Assembly (NCBI RefSeq): GCF_016862375.1
Contig: NZ_BOMV01000016.1
Location: 1-63,101 of the forward strand
Direction of reading: 5' to 3'
DNA from: Paractinoplanes rishiriensis
GTDB taxonomy: Bacteria > Actinomycetota > Actinomycetes > Mycobacteriales > Micromonosporaceae
Length of the DNA: 63,101 bases
Positions 55,804 through 63,101 of this stretch are shown piece by piece (position 1 is the stretch's first letter; each line of letters begins with the position of its first letter). The position numbers and the translations under genes are program-made. The notes below the pieces were generated by a model. The model had not been told where the DNA came from and did no database searches. It saw only the letters and a list, made by a program, of their open reading frames with translations.

Positions 55804-55827
55804 GTTACCCGAGGTAACAGTTACCTC
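55804..55827. promoter_or_regulatory. Two overlapping palindromic operators (TetR site)
   Basis: GTTACC-CGA-GGTAAC (55804-55818) and GAGGTAAC-A-GTTACCTC (55811-55827) share the GGTAAC half. They fill the 55-bp gap between the divergent AurF-like and TetR genes. Such TAAC-GTTA dyads are typical TetR operators, so autoregulation plus control of the AurF-like gene is expected. Confidence 0.82.
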
Positions 55828-55834
55828 TAGTACT

Positions 55835-56506
55835 ATGAATCGCGAGACCGACGGGCGCAAGGGTCGCTGGGCCGGCCACCGTGAGCAGCGTCGATCCGAG
55901 CTGACCGCGGCGGCCATCGAGGCGATCCGCGAGCTCGGCCCCGAGGTGGGCATGGACGCCATCGCGGCGCACGCCGGGGTGAGCAAGCCGGTGCTCTACC
56001 GCTACTTCGCCGACAAGTCCGAGCTGTGGCTCGCGGTCGGGCAGGAGGCGGCCGGCATGGTGCTCGACGCGATCGTCCCGGCCGTTGCCAACGTCCGCGA
56101 GGAGCGCGCGGTGATCGCCGCGGCCATCGACGCGTACCTGGCCCACATCGAGGCCGACACCAACCTGTACCGGTTCGTGGTGCACCAGCCCGACGTCACC
56201 CGGCACCGCGACGTGGTGGCCGACGTGGTCGACACGGTCGCCAGCGGCCTGGCCCGGATCCTCGGTGACCGGCTGCGGGCGCGCGGGCTCGACTCGGGGG
56301 CCGCGACCCCGTGGGCGTACGGCGTCGTGGGTTATGTGCAGTCGGTCGGTGACTGGTGGCTGCGCCGGCAACAGCCGATCAGCCGCGAGGCGCTCGGCGA
56401 ATACCTCACCACTTTCCTGTGGGGCGGGGTGGCCGGCATCCGGCACGCCGCCGACATCCCCGGCGGCCTGGCCGCCTACCAGGAGGAGACCCAATATGGC
56501 GGATGA
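55835..56506 (+). CDS. TetR-family transcriptional regulator
   Basis: 223 residues from ATG 55835. The N-terminal TetR HTH (about 16-65) reads RSELTAAAIEAIRELGPEVG, MDAIAAHAGVSKPVLYRYFA, DKSELWLAVG; the rest is a helical ligand-binding domain (YRFVVHQPDVTRHRDVV; YVQSVGDWWLRRQQPISREA) of the type seen in regulators of fatty-acid or lipid genes. It should bind the palindromes just upstream of its own start. Its end overlaps the DUF4873 gene start by 11 nt. Confidence 0.92.
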   Translation: MNRETDGRKGRWAGHREQRRSELTAAAIEAIRELGPEVGMDAIAAHAGVSKPVLYRYFADKSELWLAVGQEAAGMVLDAIVPAVANVREERAVIAAAIDAYLAHIEADTNLYRFVVHQPDVTRHRDVVADVVDTVASGLARILGDRLRARGLDSGAATPWAYGVVGYVQSVGDWWLRRQQPISREALGEYLTTFLWGGVAGIRHAADIPGGLAAYQEETQYGG

Positions 56507-56783
56507 GGAGGAATACCGCGGCCCGGCCACGGTGCGCGTCGGCGAGGCCGATCTCCCGGTCGAGGTCCGGCTGTCGGCCCACTTCGAGCCGCTCGAGGGC
56601 CGGTTCCGCTGGGCCGGCCGCACCACCCCCGATCAGGTTCTTCGCGAACGGGTGAGCGGCGGCCTGCGGGAGGCGACGCTGACGATCCCGGGCTCAGAAA
56701 AGCAGAAGGTCCGGCTCAGCGAACCCGACCCGTGGGGTGGCGTCCGGCTCTCCGGCATCGGCAAGCCGCCGTGGTTTCAGTAA
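56496..56783 (+). CDS. DUF4873 protein
   Basis: 95 residues from ATG 56496, inside the last codons of tetR. MADEEEYRGPATVRVGEADL, LSAHFEPLEGRFRWAGRT, then GSEKQKVRLSEPDPWGG, VRLSGIGKPPWF is the full DUF4873 domain, a small beta domain found alone or fused to flavin monooxygenases in actinobacteria. That link fits the monooxygenase gene 1 kb downstream. Its 3' end overlaps the convergent araC gene by 7 bp. Confidence 0.85.
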   Translation: MADEEEYRGPATVRVGEADLPVEVRLSAHFEPLEGRFRWAGRTTPDQVLRERVSGGLREATLTIPGSEKQKVRLSEPDPWGGVRLSGIGKPPWFQ

Positions 56784-57781
56784 CCGCGCCGCAGCTCACG
56801 CGGGCTGAGACCGTACCAGCGCCGCACCGCCCGGCTGAGCGCCGACTGCTCGGCCAGCCCGACCATCGCGGTGATCTGGCTGAACGGCAGTTCGGTCCCG
56901 GTGATCAGCCGGTGCGCGGCCTGCCGGCGCACGTCGTCCAGGATGGCGTCGAACGACGTGCTCTCCTCCGCCAGCCGCCGTTGCAGCGTGCGCGGGTGCA
57001 GCCCCAGCGAGCGCCCGACCGCGGCGATCCCGGCCGGCGCCGAGCCGAGCGACTGGGTGAGCAGCAGGCGCACCCGCTCGGCCAGGGTCCGCTCGGGCAC
57101 CGGGTAGTGGCTGCGCATGTAGTCGAGGGCCACCTCGCGCAGCACCCGGTTGCCGCCGGCCACCCGGGCCTCGGTGAGCGCCGCCGGCACCCGGAGCACC
57201 GCCGCATCCTGGCCGAACCGGACGTCCGCGCCGAAGAACTCGGTGTACCGGGCCACCGGCACCAGCGGCCGGTGCGGCAGGTGCACCGAGCGCAGCCCGT
57301 ACCGGCCGCCGCCGAGCAGCACGATGATCCGGTGCAGCAGGCCGAGGCCGTTGTCGGCGATCTGCGGCGGCAGCGGGTTCAGCTCGGTGCTGCCGTAACG
57401 CAGCCCGACCACGCCCGGGCGTCCGGACGGGTCGGCGACCTGGGCCACGGTCAGCACCGGCGAGTGCACGAACAGGAACCGGGTGGCGCAGTCCAGCGCG
57501 TCGCCGAGGGTGGCCGAGTTCTCGATCGCGATGGCCAGCGGCCCGAGGATCGCGATGTCCTGCCGGGCCGCCAGCCGCAGGCCCAGGTCCGGGCAGTCCA
57601 GCTCGGCCGCGGCCACCTCGAGCACCCGGCCCGCGGACAGCGACGAGATCACCGCGTCGTCCGAGTCCGGAGCGGCCGGCTCGATGCCGAACCGGGCCAG
57701 CATCGGAGCACCGGAGCCGCCCAGCTCGTCGATCAGACCGCGGAGTCCGCGCAGCCCGGCGGCCCGCACCATCGCACCCAT
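56777..57781 (-). CDS. AraC-family regulator (VirS-like)
   Basis: 334 residues from ATG 57781. An N-terminal AraC ligand-binding region (Arabinose_bd type; MLARFGIEPAAPDSDDAVIS, DLGLRLAARQDIAILGPLAI) is followed by two C-terminal HTH motifs (about 235-334: GIAAVGRSLGLHPRTLQRRL; LPFSQITAMVGLAEQSALSR, AVRRWYGLSPRELRR). This is the build of mycobacterial VirS. It is divergent from a flavin monooxygenase-SDR-hydrolase operon (70 bp between starts), exactly as virS is from mymA, so it most likely activates that operon. Confidence 0.88.
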   Translation of the reverse strand: MGAMVRAAGLRGLRGLIDELGGSGAPMLARFGIEPAAPDSDDAVISSLSAGRVLEVAAAELDCPDLGLRLAARQDIAILGPLAIAIENSATLGDALDCATRFLFVHSPVLTVAQVADPSGRPGVVGLRYGSTELNPLPPQIADNGLGLLHRIIVLLGGGRYGLRSVHLPHRPLVPVARYTEFFGADVRFGQDAAVLRVPAALTEARVAGGNRVLREVALDYMRSHYPVPERTLAERVRLLLTQSLGSAPAGIAAVGRSLGLHPRTLQRRLAEESTSFDAILDDVRRQAAHRLITGTELPFSQITAMVGLAEQSALSRAVRRWYGLSPRELRRGY

Positions 57782-57851
57782 GTCGCGGAAGGATAAATCA
57801 GTGTCGCGTATGGGCAAGTCTGTAACGGGCGTCGATGACGACACTGGCGCC

Positions 57852-59474
57852 ATGGCCGAACACTTCGACGTGCTCATCATCGGCGCCGGCCTGTCCGGGA
57901 TCGGCGCGGCGTGGCGGCTGCAGGAACGGCTGCCCGGAAAGACGTACGCGATCCTCGAGGCCCGCGACGCGATCGGCGGCACCTGGGACCTGTTCCGCTA
58001 TCCCGGCGTGCGCTCGGACTCGGACATGTTCACGCTCAGCTACCCGTTCCGGCCCTGGCGCGACCCCCAGTCGATCGCCCCCGGCGACAAGATCCGCCGT
58101 TACGTCGAGGACACCGCGGCCGAGGCCGGCATCACCCGGCACATCCGCTTCGGCGCCCGGGTCGAGACGGCCGACTGGTCCTCGGCGACCTGCTTGTGGA
58201 CCGTCCGGCTGACCAACGGCACAAAGATCACCACCAATTTCCTGTACGCCTGCGCGGGGTACTACGACTACGCGGCGGGATACCAGCCCGACTTCCCCGG
58301 GTTGTCCTACTTCACCGGCCAACTCGTGCACCCGCAGTTCTGGCCGGAGGACCTGGACTACACCGGCCGGCGCGTCGTGGTGATCGGCAGCGGCGCCACT
58401 GCGGTCACGCTCGTGCCCGCGATGGCCACGGACGCCGCGCACGTGACCATGCTGCAGCGCTCCCCCACCTACATGACCACACTCCCGGAGCGGGACATCA
58501 TCGCGTACGGACTGGCCAAGGTCCTGCCCGCGGTTGTCGCGAGCCGCCTGGCGCGCGCCAAGAACATCCTGCTCACCCAGGGCTTCTACCAGCTGGCGAG
58601 GCGCCGCCCCGGTCTGGTGCGGCGCGCACTGCGAGCGCTGGCGGTCCGCGGGATCGGCGATGCCGCGTACGTGGACACGCATTTCAAGCCTCTGTACGAG
58701 CCTTGGGACCAGCGCCTCTGCGTGATCCCCGACGGCGACCTCTACACCGCGATCCGCGCCGGCCGCGCCTCGGTGGTGACCGACCACATCGACGCGTTCG
58801 TGCCCGAGGGCATCCGCCTGCGGTCCGGCCGCGTCCTGGACGCCGACGTGGTGGTCTCGGCCACCGGCCTGTCGCTGATCCCAGTCGGCGGCATCCAGGT
58901 GCGGCTCGACGGCACCCCGGTAGACATCGGCGCGCACACGGCATACCGCGGCCTGATGCTCGACGGGGTGCCCAACTTCGCCTATTGCGTCGGTTATGTG
59001 AACGCCTCCTGGACGCTCCGCGCCGACCTGGTCAATCGGTACATCTGCCGCCTGCTCGACCACATGGACCGGCACGGCTGGGCGGTGGCGGTCCCGGAAA
59101 CCCCCGGTGGCCAGGGCCGTCCGCTGCTCGATCTCTCTTCCGGGTACGTGCAGCGAGCCCTCGACAAGTTCCCCCGCCAGGGCGACCGAGACCCGTGGCT
59201 GATCCACCAGAACTACCTGCGCGACGCGCTGACGTCCCCCCGAGCCGACGTGACCCGCGACATGACCTTCGCGCACGCCCCGGCCCCCACGCCGCCCGCG
59301 TCCTCCACCCACCCGGCGCCGTCCACACACCCGGCGCCCTCCACACACCCGGCGCCCTCCACACACCCGGCGCCCTCCACACACCCGGCGCCCTCCACAC
59401 ACCCGGCGCCCTCGCCGCGCACCTCGCCCTCCGCGCCGGCTGGTCCGCCGCCCCTTTCCCCTCCCCTCCGATAA
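57852..59474 (+). CDS. Flavin-containing monooxygenase (MymA-like) with STHPAP-repeat tail
   Basis: 540 residues from ATG 57852. FAD-binding GAGLSG (VLIIGAGLSGIGAAWRLQE), the Baeyer-Villiger/FMO fingerprint YFTGQLVHPQFWPEDL, and the NADPH-binding GSGATA (RRVVVIGSGATAVTLVPAMA) are all present. The family oxidises ketones, amines or sulfides with NADPH and O2. The catalytic part ends near residue 478. A tail of about 60 residues follows, with six STHPAP units (485-520) and more Pro/Ser/Thr, absent from usual members. It leads an operon with the SDR and hydrolase. Mycobacterial MymA is the closest analogue by context. Confidence 0.9.
   Translation: MAEHFDVLIIGAGLSGIGAAWRLQERLPGKTYAILEARDAIGGTWDLFRYPGVRSDSDMFTLSYPFRPWRDPQSIAPGDKIRRYVEDTAAEAGITRHIRFGARVETADWSSATCLWTVRLTNGTKITTNFLYACAGYYDYAAGYQPDFPGLSYFTGQLVHPQFWPEDLDYTGRRVVVIGSGATAVTLVPAMATDAAHVTMLQRSPTYMTTLPERDIIAYGLAKVLPAVVASRLARAKNILLTQGFYQLARRRPGLVRRALRALAVRGIGDAAYVDTHFKPLYEPWDQRLCVIPDGDLYTAIRAGRASVVTDHIDAFVPEGIRLRSGRVLDADVVVSATGLSLIPVGGIQVRLDGTPVDIGAHTAYRGLMLDGVPNFAYCVGYVNASWTLRADLVNRYICRLLDHMDRHGWAVAVPETPGGQGRPLLDLSSGYVQRALDKFPRQGDRDPWLIHQNYLRDALTSPRADVTRDMTFAHAPAPTPPASSTHPAPSTHPAPSTHPAPSTHPAPSTHPAPSTHPAPSPRTSPSAPAGPPPLSPPLR
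59304..59411 (+). repeat. Six 18-bp tandem repeats encoding STHPAP
   Basis: Six in-frame copies of an 18-bp unit (consensus TCCACACACCCGGCGCCC) with only a few third-position changes in the first copy. They encode the Pro/Thr tail of the monooxygenase. Near-identity points to recent expansion by slippage; copy number may vary between strains. Confidence 0.95.
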
Positions 59475-59487
59475 AGGATATTTCCGC

Positions 59488-60318
59488 ATGAATCCCTATA
59501 AGTTTTCCGGGCGGACGGCCGTCCTCACCGGGGCCGCCAGCGGTATCGGTGAGCATCTCGCCTATGACCTGGCGGCGCGCGGGAGTGACCTGCTGCTGGT
59601 CGATGTGGATGCGGCGCGGCTCACCGCGGTGGCGGACCGGATCGGGCGGGTCCATCCGGGGCGGACGGTCAACGCGATCGTGGCGGATCTGGCGGACCGG
59701 TCGGTGGTGGAGCGGCTGGGCAGCCGGATCGGCAGCGAGCACCCGGCGATCGGACTGCTGGTCAACAACGCCGGTATCGCGCTGGGCGGGCGGTTCGACC
59801 AGGTCACGGTGGCCGAGTTCGAGACCGTGATGAACGTGAACTTCCGGGCGCCGATGCTGCTCACGCACGCGCTGCTGCCGTCGCTCAAGGCCAGTCCGGG
59901 CAGCCACCTGGTGAACGTGTCCAGCCTGTTCGGACTGATCGCGCCGGCCGGGCAGAGCGCGTACTCGGCCAGCAAGTTCGCGCTGCGCGGGCTCAGCCAG
60001 GTGCTCCAGGCGGAACTCGCGGACGACGGCATCGGCGTGACCACCGTGCACCCGGGCGGCATCCGGACCAGGATCGCCGAGAACGCCCGCGTCGGCAGTG
60101 GCGTGCCCGAGGCGGACATCGAGCCGAACCGCCGGATATTCGACCGCCTTCTCACGTACCCCCCTGACAAAGCGGCCCGGCAGATCCTGGACGGCGTCGC
60201 CAAGCGCAAGCCAAGGGTCCTGATCGCGGCAAGCGCGAAAGCGCCGGATCTGATGGCGCGGATGTTCCCGGTGGCGCACGCACGCCTGGTGCGCGCGGCG
60301 GTCGGGGGCACGCGATGA
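59488..60318 (+). CDS. Short-chain dehydrogenase/reductase (SadH-like)
   Basis: 276 residues from ATG 59488 (AAAGGA upstream). Classical SDR: cofactor motif TGAASGIGEHLA, acidic LLLVDVDAARL favouring NAD, NNAG (VNNAGIALGG), catalytic Ser in VNVSSLFG and YSASK (SAYSASKFALRGLSQVL). The hydrophobic C-terminal region suggests lipid-like substrates. The start is 13 bp after the monooxygenase stop and the end overlaps the hydrolase start by 4 nt (ATGA). It corresponds in place to sadH of the mymA operon. Confidence 0.92.
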   Translation: MNPYKFSGRTAVLTGAASGIGEHLAYDLAARGSDLLLVDVDAARLTAVADRIGRVHPGRTVNAIVADLADRSVVERLGSRIGSEHPAIGLLVNNAGIALGGRFDQVTVAEFETVMNVNFRAPMLLTHALLPSLKASPGSHLVNVSSLFGLIAPAGQSAYSASKFALRGLSQVLQAELADDGIGVTTVHPGGIRTRIAENARVGSGVPEADIEPNRRIFDRLLTYPPDKAARQILDGVAKRKPRVLIAASAKAPDLMARMFPVAHARLVRAAVGGTR

Positions 60319-61142
60319 AATATGTGGACGTACGGGGCGCGCGCATCCGCTACCACGAGACCGGCGACGAGGCCGCACCGCCGGTGGTCCTGCTGCACGG
60401 CATCGGCCGCAGCCTGGAGGACTGGTCGGCCCAGCACCCGCTGCTCGAGGACACGCACCGGGTGATCAGCATCGACCTGCCCGGCTTCGGCCTGAGCCAG
60501 CGCCTGCCCGAACCCACCACGCTGCCGTTGCTGGCCGACGCCGCGTGGGCCACCCTGGACGCGCTGGGCGAGAAGCGACCCGTGCATCTGATGGGCAACA
60601 GCATGGGTGGGGCCGTCTCGATGCGGATGCTGGCCGACGAACCCGGCCGGGTGGCCACCATGACGCTGGTGAGCAGCGCCGGCTTCGGCAAGGAGGTGAC
60701 GTTCGCGCTGCGGATGCTGGCCGTGCCCGGCCTGGGCAAGCCGCTGCTGGGCCGCATCGACCGCCGCACGGCGCCGCGGGTGGAGCGCACGCTGTTCGCC
60801 TCGAGGGCCATGGTCACGCCGGAACGCGTCGCGATGGCCATCAAGATCGCGCGACAGCCCGACTTCATCGCCTGCTACCTCGAGATCGCGCGGGCACTGG
60901 GCGGCCTGCGAGGCGTGGCGGCCGGGTGGCGGGGCGAGTTGCTGCCGCTGGTGGCGGACTGCGCGAAGCCGACGCTGCTGGTCTGGGGGGATCGCGACCG
61001 GATCCTGCCGGCGACGCATCTGGCGGCGGCGCGGGCGGCGCTGCCGTCGGCGCAGTGGCACATATTTCCCCGGACGGGGCATATGCCGCAGATCGAGAGG
61101 CCGGAGGAGTTCGCGGCGCTGGTGCGGCCGTTGTTGGCGTGA
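60315..61142 (+). CDS. Alpha/beta-hydrolase (LipR-like position)
   Basis: 275 residues from ATG 60315, overlapping the SDR stop by 4 nt. Alpha/beta-hydrolase fold: oxyanion HGIG (VVLLHGIGRSLEDWSAQHPL), nucleophile elbow GNSMGG (VHLMGNSMGGAVSMRM), acid in LVWGDRDRILP and catalytic His in PRTGHMPQIERPEEF. An esterase or C-C/ester hydrolase acting on the product of the monooxygenase (a Baeyer-Villiger ester would suit) is a natural pathway step; inferred from operon order. Confidence 0.9.
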   Translation: MKYVDVRGARIRYHETGDEAAPPVVLLHGIGRSLEDWSAQHPLLEDTHRVISIDLPGFGLSQRLPEPTTLPLLADAAWATLDALGEKRPVHLMGNSMGGAVSMRMLADEPGRVATMTLVSSAGFGKEVTFALRMLAVPGLGKPLLGRIDRRTAPRVERTLFASRAMVTPERVAMAIKIARQPDFIACYLEIARALGGLRGVAAGWRGELLPLVADCAKPTLLVWGDRDRILPATHLAAARAALPSAQWHIFPRTGHMPQIERPEEFAALVRPLLA

Positions 61143-61145
61143 CCG

Positions 61146-61943
61146 CTAAGCCACGATGCGGGTGGCGACTCGCTCGGCGCCGGCGCCCAGCAGGATCGTG
61201 TAGTGGTTGACGTCGGGGATCAGCTCGGCGTCGACCGCGGCCAGTTGGTCCTTGGCGTAGAGGCCGGTGTCCTCGTCCTGGAGGCCGCGCGGAGCCCAGA
61301 GCAAGGGATAGCCGTACGCCGCGGGCGCGCTCAGCATGTCCCGGGCGTCGGCGCGGATCGCGTCGATGTTGCAGGTCGAGCCGGTGCCGGTGTAGTCGCG
61401 CAGCACGTAGGCTTCGATGTCCGGTGACCAGTAGCGGCCGAGCGCGGGGTTCGAGCGGAAGTACGCCAGGTAGTCCCGAAATTTCGGAAATTTCATGTTT
61501 AAGCGTTGCATAGCGGGACCGATCGTGGCCTGCAGGGCGGTGTCCACATCCATGCCCGGCGGCACGGCCAGCGGAATCCCGCCGTCCACAAGAAGGACCG
61601 AGTCCACTCGCTCCGGATGGCGCGCCGCAGTCTCGGTAACGACGAAGCCACCCATCGAATGCCCGACGAGCCTGGCCGAGCGCTCCCCGAAATGGTCGAT
61701 GACGGCGATCAGGTCGGCGGCGTGCCGGGCCATCCCGAACGGTCCGGGCAGCGCCGCACTGCCGGCCCGCCCGCGCAGATCGGGGGCGGCCAGCCGGACC
61801 CGGCCGTGCAAAGCCCGGGCTACCGCGGCCCAGGACAGTGCGTTCGCGGTGATTCCATGGGCAGCGACGACCAGGGGGCCGTCGCCCGGCCAGAGCAGAA
61901 CCCGCAGCGGTCCGCCGGCCACCGGGATGTCGATCTCCTCCAT
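61146..61943 (-). CDS. Alpha/beta-hydrolase
   Basis: 265 residues from ATG 61943 (GGAGGAG-like context overlaps the start). Features: LVVAAHGITANALSWAAVAR (HGI oxyanion), APDLRGRAGSA, nucleophile GHSMGG (ARLVGHSMGGFVVTETA), and catalytic His in DVNHYTILLG. A cap domain of about 90 residues lies between (MDVDTALQATIGPAMQRLNM). Convergent with the previous hydrolase (3 bp apart), so not part of its operon. Substrate unknown; may be an epoxide hydrolase- or lipase-like enzyme. Confidence 0.9.
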   Translation of the reverse strand: MEEIDIPVAGGPLRVLLWPGDGPLVVAAHGITANALSWAAVARALHGRVRLAAPDLRGRAGSAALPGPFGMARHAADLIAVIDHFGERSARLVGHSMGGFVVTETAARHPERVDSVLLVDGGIPLAVPPGMDVDTALQATIGPAMQRLNMKFPKFRDYLAYFRSNPALGRYWSPDIEAYVLRDYTGTGSTCNIDAIRADARDMLSAPAAYGYPLLWAPRGLQDEDTGLYAKDQLAAVDAELIPDVNHYTILLGAGAERVATRIVA

Positions 61944-62068
61944 AACGGCAGCGTAGGTATCCGGGAGCGGCCTGCCCAAGGGATCCGCTGCATACTCGCG
62001 GCGGCGATCGGTCGCGCGGGCCGGCCGGCACCCCGAGCACCTTGACCCGCGGCGGCAACCGGGGCATC

Positions 62069-62836
62069 TCAGTGCGCCGTCCATCCGCCGTCGATGGTTA
62101 CCGATGCCCCGGTGATCAGTGCGGCCGGCGGGGTGAGCAGATACGCGAGCAGCTCAGCCACCTCGGCCGGCTCGATCAGCTTCTTGATCGCGGCGCGGTC
62201 CAGCATGATCTTCTCGATCACCTCGGACTCCGGGATCCCGTGGATCGCGGCCTGATCGGCGATCTGCTTGTCGACCAGTGGCGTGCGCACGAACGCCGGG
62301 CAGATGCAGTTCGAGGTGACGCCGTACCCGGCACCCTCCAGCGCGGTGACCTTCGACAGACCTTCAAGAGCATGCTTCGCAGAGACGTACGCTGATTTGA
62401 ACGGCGACGCGAGCAGCCCGTGCACCGACGAGATGTTCACGATACGGCCCCAGCCGCGCTCGTACATGTGCGGCAGCACCCGCTTGATCAGCCGGAACGG
62501 TGCCGTCACCAAAACGGCCTGGAGCTGGGCGAACCGGTCGTCCGGAAACTCGTGCACCGGCGCGACCACCTGCAGCCCGGCGTTGTTGACCAGCACGTCC
62601 ACCGCGCCCGGCAACTCCGCGAACACGTCCGGGTCGGCAAGGTCGGCGACGACGGCCCGGCCGCCGATCGCCGACGCCACCCGCTCGACGGATTCCCGGT
62701 CCCGGTCGACCGCGACGACCGCGGCCCCGGCGGCGGCGAGGCGTTCGGCACAGGCTAGCCCGATGCCGCTGCCCGCGCCGGTGACCAGGGCGGTCCGCCC
62801 CGACAGATCCAGGTCGACCACATGCGCCGTCGTCAT
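62069..62836 (-). CDS. SDR, 3-hydroxybutyrate-dehydrogenase-like
   Basis: 255 residues from ATG 62836. TGAGSGIGLACAERL cofactor site with VVAVDRDRES, NNAG (VNNAGLQVVAPVHEFPDDRF), catalytic Ser (IVNISSVHGLLASPFKSAYV, with Tyr and SAKHALEG) and the end ASVTIDGGWTAH. The QVVAPVHEFP and GLLASPFKSAYVSAKH blocks and the PLVDKQI segment are typical of bacterial 3-hydroxybutyrate dehydrogenase (ketone body/PHB turnover). Start uses the ATG closest to the fold; no strong SD. Upstream DNA has repeats. Confidence 0.88.
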   Translation of the reverse strand: MTTAHVVDLDLSGRTALVTGAGSGIGLACAERLAAAGAAVVAVDRDRESVERVASAIGGRAVVADLADPDVFAELPGAVDVLVNNAGLQVVAPVHEFPDDRFAQLQAVLVTAPFRLIKRVLPHMYERGWGRIVNISSVHGLLASPFKSAYVSAKHALEGLSKVTALEGAGYGVTSNCICPAFVRTPLVDKQIADQAAIHGIPESEVIEKIMLDRAAIKKLIEPAEVAELLAYLLTPPAALITGASVTIDGGWTAH

Positions 62837-62961
62837 GGTCGTGAACTTACGAGGGTTCGAGGCGGCGCGCACATGTGTTGGCCCCACACACGGGGTGTCG
62901 TAATCATGTGCGGCCGTATCATGTGCTGCCGCGCCCGACCCTGCCACCACAGCGACCGTCC

Positions 62962-63101
62962 GCCGACATGTCGCCGAGCGCCTGCACCCTCCGGCCCCGG
63001 CGCTGGCCTCCGCCACCCACCGATATATCGCCGTGCGGCACCCTCCCCTCCGCAACCGCGCCCGACGGCCGCCGACATATCGCTGTGCGGCACCCTCCGC
63101 C
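62962..63101. repeat. Imperfect ~53-bp direct repeats at the window edge
   Basis: Three similar blocks start near 62962, 63017 and 63071: GCCGACATGTCGCC, CCGATATATCGCCGTGCGG and GCCGACATATCGCTGTGCGG, the last two followed by CACCCTCC. The palindromic centre (ACATGT, ATATAT, ACATAT) is kept. The array runs out of the window. A binding-site array or minisatellite is possible. Confidence 0.5.

Noticed and set aside
1..63101. CRISPR array
   Set aside because: No regularly spaced identical repeats of 25-40 bp with unique spacers and no cas genes. The edge repeats are imperfect and the STHPAP repeats are coding.

Overview
The window is high-GC DNA with G/C-rich third codon positions, many GTG starts and typical actinobacterial families (Lsr2, LuxR, EAD/EACC1 and NACHT conflict proteins, NnaR, DUF427, DUF4873, DUF4360). 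A filamentous actinomycete fits best, possibly Micromonosporaceae such as Actinoplanes or Dactylosporangium. The genus is an inference; no rRNA or complete tRNA is present to settle it.

From 1 to about 45 kb the DNA looks accessory. It is patchy, with long gene-poor gaps, decayed genes and a run of large conflict/NLR-like proteins: an HTH-EAD2 protein (800-1921), Lsr2 (2449-2790, minus), a NACHT NTPase (3291-6395, minus), a membrane protein pair with a TIR/SLOG-like domain (8065-9401, minus), a STAND-TPR ATPase (19348-21804, minus), a TIR-WD40 protein (25135-26631, minus), an EACC1-caspase membrane protein (32585-35074, minus) and a membrane wHTH protein next to a TM-NACHT giant (40127-44979, plus). 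Between them lie decayed mobile or accessory remains: an integrase relic near 10 kb, TPR relics, a frameshifted MFS gene, an IS110-family transposase at 28-29 kb and a ricin-lectin stub. A 2447-residue secreted SpvB/FG-GAP/RHS toxin-like protein (11608-18951), a LuxR regulator, a methyltransferase, SelO, a RibD-type reductase, a DUF4360 secreted protein and a lower-GC GH10 xylanase (37454-39973) fill the rest.

From about 45 kb the DNA looks more conserved. A Tat-exported haem peroxidase and a frameshifted DUF427 gene come first. A minus-strand nitrate/nitrite assimilation cluster follows (in transcription order nnaR, sirohydrochlorin chelatase, a small conserved protein, nirB, nirD, narK) and ends at a 13-bp-stem terminator. 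The genes fit together: NarK imports nitrate/nitrite, NirBD reduces nitrite to ammonium, the chelatase makes the siroheme that NirB needs, and the HemD-like/winged-helix protein NnaR regulates the set.

Two tandem paralogous ~62-residue proteins follow. Then comes a lipid/oxygenation cluster: an AurF-like di-iron protein, a TetR with a double-palindrome operator, DUF4873, an AraC (VirS-like) regulator, and a divergent flavin monooxygenase, SDR and alpha/beta-hydrolase operon. Its layout resembles the mycobacterial virS-mymA locus. A second hydrolase and a 3-hydroxybutyrate-dehydrogenase-like SDR close the window.

At least six genes are interrupted by one apparent base insertion or deletion, several of them in short homopolymers. 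Some of these may be assembly errors rather than real pseudogenes. The strongest candidates for something undescribed are the conflict-gene cluster with its 41-residue membrane peptides, the wHTH/TM-NACHT pair, the overlapping 4TM plus TIR-like pair, and the tandem 61/62-residue gene duplication.
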